A DNA stretch of 64,000 bases, taken from contig CM067529.1 of assembly GCA_034509925.1 (NCBI GenBank), positions 13,553,501-13,617,500 on the forward strand, in the 5' to 3' direction. The translations under genes were made by a program, and so were the position numbers. The notes under the pieces were generated by a model that worked only from the letters and a program-made list of their open reading frames with translations, made no database searches and had not been told where the DNA came from. Numbering within the stretch: the stretch's first letter is position 1; each line of letters opens with the position of its first letter. The stretch is from Hirudinaria manillensis. Lineage: Eukaryota; Annelida; Clitellata; Hirudinida; Hirudinidae. Positions 58,886-64,000 of the stretch are shown here, piece after piece.

Positions 58886-59171
58886 ATCTAAAATTTATAA
58901 AAATAAAGATAATGATGATTTTTTGAAAATTTTGTTTTTTAACATTTTTTAGTGATTAGGGTTAGGGTTAGGGTCAGGGTTAGGGTTAGGGTTTTAGGGT
59001 TAGGGTTTTAGGGTTAGGGTTTTAGGGTTAGTGTTAGTGTTGGATGACTCAACCGGTGCCTGTTGCAGACGACTGGTGGGCATAGCAGACGATTTTTTTA
59101 AAAAGTGTTTTCAATCACCGTAACGTGGAATAAAAGAATTGTATAAAGGAAGGTAAATTCTCTGAAATGGC

Positions 59172-59358
59172 ATCGCTTCTCGGCCTTTCGGCTAAGATCA
59201 AAGTGTAGTTTCTGTTCTTATCAGCTTAATATCTGATATGTCTTCCATCGGAGGACGTCGATATTAAACTATTTTGTGGAAACCGGCGGTAGACTTCGGC
59301 TTGCCGAGTCTATCCCACGGGCTGGCCCAGTATTGCAGTTCTTCTGGGATCGGCCTAC
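59172..59358 (+). ncRNA. U2 snRNA, array copy 17
   Basis: No change seen relative to copy 1. Confidence 0.96.
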
Positions 59359-59644
59359 ATCTAAAATTTATAAAAATAAAGATAATGATGATTTTTTGAA
59401 AATTTTGTTTTTTAACATTTTTTAGTGATTAGGGTTAGGGTTAGGGTCAGGGTTAGGGTTAGGGTTTTAGGGTTAGGGTTTTAGGGTTAGGGTTTTAGGG
59501 TTAGTGTTAGTGTTGGATGACTCAACCGGTGCCTGTTGCAGACGACTGGTGGGCATAGCAGACGATTTTTTTAAAAAGTGTTTTCAATCACCGTAACGTG
59601 GAATAAAAGAATTGTATAAAGGAAGGTAAATTCTCTGAAATGGC

Positions 59645-59831
59645 ATCGCTTCTCGGCCTTTCGGCTAAGATCAAAGTGTAGTTTCTGTTCTTATCAGCTT
59701 AATATCTGATATGTCTTCCATCGGAGGACGTCGATATTAAACTATTTTGTGGAAACCGGCGGTAGACTTCGGCTTGCCGAGTCTATCCCACGGGCTGGCC
59801 CAGTATTGCAGTTCTTCTGGGATCGGCCTAC
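59645..59831 (+). ncRNA. U2 snRNA, array copy 18
   Basis: No change seen relative to copy 1. Confidence 0.96.
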
Positions 59832-60117
59832 ATCTAAAATTTATAAAAATAAAGATAATGATGATTTTTTGAAAATTTTGTTTTTTAACATTTTTTAGTG
59901 ATTAGGGTTAGGGTTAGGGTCAGGGTTAGGGTTAGGGTTTTAGGGTTAGGGTTTTAGGGTTAGGGTTTTAGGGTTAGTGTTAGTGTTGGATGACTCAACC
60001 GGTGCCTGTTGCAGACGACTGGTGGGCATAGCAGACGATTTTTTTAAAAAGTGTTTTCAATCACCGTAACGTGGAATAAAAGAATTGTATAAAGGAAGGT
60101 AAATTCTCTGAAATGGC

Positions 60118-60304
60118 ATCGCTTCTCGGCCTTTCGGCTAAGATCAAAGTGTAGTTTCTGTTCTTATCAGCTTAATATCTGATATGTCTTCCATCGGAGG
60201 ACGTCGATATTAAACTATTTTGTGGAAACCGGCGGTAGACTTCGGCTTGCCGAGTCTATCCCACGGGCTGGCCCAGTATTGCAGTTCTTCTGGGATCGGC
60301 CTAC
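60118..60304 (+). ncRNA. U2 snRNA, array copy 19
   Basis: RNA unchanged; the following spacer has one extra T in its poly(T) run near 60512-60519. Confidence 0.96.
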
Positions 60305-60591
60305 ATCTAAAATTTATAAAAATAAAGATAATGATGATTTTTTGAAAATTTTGTTTTTTAACATTTTTTAGTGATTAGGGTTAGGGTTAGGGTCAGGGTT
60401 AGGGTTAGGGTTTTAGGGTTAGGGTTTTAGGGTTAGGGTTTTAGGGTTAGTGTTAGTGTTGGATGACTCAACCGGTGCCTGTTGCAGACGACTGGTGGGC
60501 ATAGCAGACGATTTTTTTTAAAAAGTGTTTTCAATCACCGTAACGTGGAATAAAAGAATTGTATAAAGGAAGGTAAATTCTCTGAAATGGC

Positions 60592-60778
60592 ATCGCTTCT
60601 CGGCCTTTCGGCTAAGATCAAAGTGTAGTTTCTGTTCTTATCAGCTTAATATCTGATATGTCTTCCATCGGAGGACGTCGATATTAAACTATTTTGTGGA
60701 AACCGGCGGTAGACTTCGGCTTGCCGAGTCTATCCCACGGGCTGGCCCAGTATTGCAGTTCTTCTGGGATCGGCCTAC
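60592..60778 (+). ncRNA. U2 snRNA, array copy 20
   Basis: No change seen relative to copy 1. Confidence 0.96.
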
Positions 60779-61064
60779 ATCTAAAATTTATAAAAATAAA
60801 GATAATGATGATTTTTTGAAAATTTTGTTTTTTAACATTTTTTAGTGATTAGGGTTAGGGTTAGGGTCAGGGTTAGGGTTAGGGTTTTAGGGTTAGGGTT
60901 TTAGGGTTAGGGTTTTAGGGTTAGTGTTAGTGTTGGATGACTCAACCGGTGCCTGTTGCAGACGACTGGTGGGCATAGCAGACGATTTTTTTAAAAAGTG
61001 TTTTCAATCACCGTAACGTGGAATAAAAGAATTGTATAAAGGAAGGTAAATTCTCTGAAATGGC

Positions 61065-61251
61065 ATCGCTTCTCGGCCTTTCGGCTAAGATCAAAGTGTA
61101 GTTTCTGTTCTTATCAGCTTAATATCTGATATGTCTTCCATCGGAGGACGTCGATATTAAACTATTTTGTGGAAACCGGCGGTAGACTTCGGCTTGCCGA
61201 GTCTATCCCACGGGCTGGCCCAGTATTGCAGTTCTTCTGGGATCGGCCTAC
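61065..61251 (+). ncRNA. U2 snRNA, array copy 21
   Basis: No change seen relative to copy 1. Confidence 0.96.
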
Positions 61252-61537
61252 ATCTAAAATTTATAAAAATAAAGATAATGATGATTTTTTGAAAATTTTG
61301 TTTTTTAACATTTTTTAGTGATTAGGGTTAGGGTTAGGGTCAGGGTTAGGGTTAGGGTTTTAGGGTTAGGGTTTTAGGGTTAGGGTTTTAGGGTTAGTGT
61401 TAGTGTTGGATGACTCAACCGGTGCCTGTTGCAGACGACTGGTGGGCATAGCAGACGATTTTTTTAAAAAGTGTTTTCAATCACCGTAACGTGGAATAAA
61501 AGAATTGTATAAAGGAAGGTAAATTCTCTGAAATGGC

Positions 61538-61723
61538 ATCGCTTCTCGGCCTTTCGGCTAAGATCAAAGTGTAGTTTCTGTTCTTATCAGCTTAATATCT
61601 GATATGTCTTCCATCGGAGGACGTCGATATTAAACTATTTTGTGGAAACCGGCGGTAGACTTCGGCTTGCCGAGTCTATCCCACGGGCTGGCCCAGTATT
61701 GCAGTTCTTCTGGATCGGCCTAC
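61538..61723 (+). ncRNA. U2 snRNA, array copy 22, one-base deletion
   Basis: One G is missing near 61712 (CTGGATCGG for CTGGGATCGG) in the last stem-loop, which would weaken one pair of stem IV. Either a variant copy or a sequencing error. Confidence 0.93.
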
Positions 61724-62009
61724 ATCTAAAATTTATAAAAATAAAGATAATGATGATTTTTTGAAAATTTTGTTTTTTAACATTTTTTAGTGATTAGGGT
61801 TAGGGTTAGGGTCAGGGTTAGGGTTAGGGTTTTAGGGTTAGGGTTTTAGGGTTAGGGTTTTAGGGTTAGTGTTAGTGTTGGATGACTCAACCGGTGCCTG
61901 TTGCAGACGACTGGTGGGCATAGCAGACGATTTTTTTAAAAAGTGTTTTCAATCACCGTAACGTGGAATAAAAGAATTGTATAAAGGAAGGTAAATTCTC
62001 TGAAATGGC

Positions 62010-62196
62010 ATCGCTTCTCGGCCTTTCGGCTAAGATCAAAGTGTAGTTTCTGTTCTTATCAGCTTAATATCTGATATGTCTTCCATCGGAGGACGTCGAT
62101 ATTAAACTATTTTGTGGAAACCGGCGGTAGACTTCGGCTTGCCGAGTCTATCCCACGGGCTGGCCCAGTATTGCAGTTCTTCTGGGATCGGCCTAC
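62010..62196 (+). ncRNA. U2 snRNA, array copy 23
   Basis: RNA unchanged; the following spacer has an A inserted in its T run at 62409. Confidence 0.96.
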
Positions 62197-62483
62197 ATCT
62201 AAAATTTATAAAAATAAAGATAATGATGATTTTTTGAAAATTTTGTTTTTTAACATTTTTTAGTGATTAGGGTTAGGGTTAGGGTCAGGGTTAGGGTTAG
62301 GGTTTTAGGGTTAGGGTTTTAGGGTTAGGGTTTTAGGGTTAGTGTTAGTGTTGGATGACTCAACCGGTGCCTGTTGCAGACGACTGGTGGGCATAGCAGA
62401 CGATTTTTATTAAAAAGTGTTTTCAATCACCGTAACGTGGAATAAAAGAATTGTATAAAGGAAGGTAAATTCTCTGAAATGGC

Positions 62484-62670
62484 ATCGCTTCTCGGCCTTT
62501 CGGCTAAGATCAAAGTGTAGTTTCTGTTCTTATCAGCTTAATATCTGATATGTCTTCCATCGGAGGACGTCGATATTAAACTATTTTGTGGAAACCGGCG
62601 GTAGACTTCGGCTTGCCGAGTCTATCCCACGGGCTGGCCCAGTATTGCAGTTCTTCTGGGATCGGCCTAC
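62484..62670 (+). ncRNA. U2 snRNA, array copy 24
   Basis: RNA unchanged; the following spacer is 5 bp short (one T lost near 62720 and a TAGT lost near 62817). Confidence 0.96.
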
Positions 62671-62951
62671 ATCTAAAATTTATAAAAATAAAGATAATGA
62701 TGATTTTTTGAAAATTTTGTTTTTAACATTTTTTAGTGATTAGGGTTAGGGTTAGGGTCAGGGTTAGGGTTAGGGTTTTAGGGTTAGGGTTTTAGGGTTA
62801 GGGTTTTAGGGTTAGTGTGTTGGATGACTCAACCGGTGCCTGTTGCAGACGACTGGTGGGCATAGCAGACGATTTTTTTAAAAAGTGTTTTCAATCACCG
62901 TAACGTGGAATAAAAGAATTGTATAAAGGAAGGTAAATTCTCTGAAATGGC

Positions 62952-63138
62952 ATCGCTTCTCGGCCTTTCGGCTAAGATCAAAGTGTAGTTTCTGTTCTTA
63001 TCAGCTTAATATCTGATATGTCTTCCATCGGAGGACGTCGATATTAAACTATTTTGTGGAAACCGGCGGTAGACTTCGGCTTGCCGAGTCTATCCCACGG
63101 GCTGGCCCAGTATTGCAGTTCTTCTGGGATCGGCCTAC
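62952..63138 (+). ncRNA. U2 snRNA, array copy 25
   Basis: No change seen relative to copy 1. Confidence 0.96.
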
Positions 63139-63424
63139 ATCTAAAATTTATAAAAATAAAGATAATGATGATTTTTTGAAAATTTTGTTTTTTAACATTT
63201 TTTAGTGATTAGGGTTAGGGTTAGGGTCAGGGTTAGGGTTAGGGTTTTAGGGTTAGGGTTTTAGGGTTAGGGTTTTAGGGTTAGTGTTAGTGTTGGATGA
63301 CTCAACCGGTGCCTGTTGCAGACGACTGGTGGGCATAGCAGACGATTTTTTTAAAAAGTGTTTTCAATCACCGTAACGTGGAATAAAAGAATTGTATAAA
63401 GGAAGGTAAATTCTCTGAAATGGC

Positions 63425-63611
63425 ATCGCTTCTCGGCCTTTCGGCTAAGATCAAAGTGTAGTTTCTGTTCTTATCAGCTTAATATCTGATATGTCTTCCA
63501 TCGGAGGACGTCGATATTAAACTATTTTGTGGAAACCGGCGGTAGACTTCGGCTTGCCGAGTCTATCCCACGGGCTGGCCCAGTATTGCAGTTCTTCTGG
63601 GATCGGCCTAC
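63425..63611 (+). ncRNA. U2 snRNA, array copy 26
   Basis: No change seen relative to copy 1. Confidence 0.96.
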
Positions 63612-63897
63612 ATCTAAAATTTATAAAAATAAAGATAATGATGATTTTTTGAAAATTTTGTTTTTTAACATTTTTTAGTGATTAGGGTTAGGGTTAGGGT
63701 CAGGGTTAGGGTTAGGGTTTTAGGGTTAGGGTTTTAGGGTTAGGGTTTTAGGGTTAGTGTTAGTGTTGGATGACTCAACCGGTGCCTGTTGCAGACGACT
63801 GGTGGGCATAGCAGACGATTTTTTTAAAAAGTGTTTTCAATCACCGTAACGTGGAATAAAAGAATTGTATAAAGGAAGGTAAATTCTCTGAAATGGC

Positions 63898-64000
63898 ATC
63901 GCTTCTCGGCCTTTCGGCTAAGATCAAAGTGTAGTTTCTGTTCTTATCAGCTTAATATCTGATATGTCTTCCATCGGAGGACGTCGATATTAAACTATTT
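63898..64000 (+). ncRNA. U2 snRNA, array copy 27, cut by window end
   Basis: The first 103 nt are present, ending in the Sm-site region; the window ends here, so the array continues beyond it. Confidence 0.95.

Larger units (their letters stand above)
51318..64000 (+). repeat. Tandem U2 snRNA gene array, 473-bp unit
   Basis: There are 26 complete units, all in one orientation, running off the window. Each unit is a 187-nt U2 gene plus a 286-bp spacer. The spacer holds, in order: a 3'-box-like AT stretch, a TTAGGG/TTTTAGGG block, a mixed-sequence segment, and the promoter. The first 19 start-to-start intervals up to 60118 are exactly 473 bp (18 intervals between 19 copies); small indels appear only in the last units (474, 473, 473, 472, 474, 468, 473, 473). 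Such uniformity is typical of concerted evolution in snRNA arrays. Confidence 0.97.

Noticed and set aside
51318..64000. Regular repeats resembling a CRISPR or satellite array
   Set aside because: The unit is 473 bp and contains a complete U2 snRNA gene with its Sm site; it is an snRNA gene array in an animal genome.

Overview
The window is animal nuclear DNA. It is strongly AT-rich, with spliced genes, long introns, decayed transposons and microsatellites. Telomere-like tracts are (TTAGGG)n. The 3' domain of the U2 snRNA genes looks closer to insect U2 than to vertebrate U2. I favour an invertebrate, but the species cannot be fixed from this sequence alone.

Left part (1-46 kb). A two-exon Cys-rich gene of unknown function lies on the minus strand at 1.0-2.2 kb. 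A complete 14-exon peroxisomal acyl-CoA oxidase gene lies on the minus strand at 5.5-10.0 kb; I rebuilt it exon by exon, giving 671 codons in frame, ending in a peroxisome-targeting tripeptide. A possible first coding exon lies at 16.3 kb and a dead jockey/CR1-type reverse transcriptase tail at 20.5-21.1 kb. A plus-strand immunoglobulin-superfamily gene runs from 25.07 to about 39 kb (signal-peptide exon plus exons for three Ig domains, all splice phases matching). Its first intron holds a short pogo/Tigger-like DNA transposon. A small TATA-driven signal-peptide gene lies on the minus strand at 43.0-43.35 kb. The rest of this part is AT-rich DNA in which I see little.

Right part (46.4-64 kb). 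This is the edge of a tandem U2 snRNA gene array: 26 complete copies and one partial copy, all on the plus strand, in units of 473 bp. Every spacer carries a block of TTAGGG/TTTTAGGG repeats. The outermost U2 gene is split by an apparently intact, GC-rich non-LTR retrotransposon. Its single 1448-codon ORF has four C2H2 zinc fingers, a reverse transcriptase and a restriction-like endonuclease. The insertion lies between U2 nucleotides 34 and 35, inside the branch-point recognition sequence, with no loss or gain of target at the 3' side. Structure and target point to the U2-specific Utopia lineage of the R2/NeSL-type elements.

The most interesting signals are three. First, a 57-bp head duplication starts exactly at U2 nucleotide +1, which suggests that the element RNA begins at the U2 transcription start and so uses the U2 promoter. 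Second, the intact array copies read GUAGUU rather than GUAGUA at the branch-point recognition site, while the interrupted copy keeps the ancestral final A. Third, telomere repeats are built into the U2 repeat unit.
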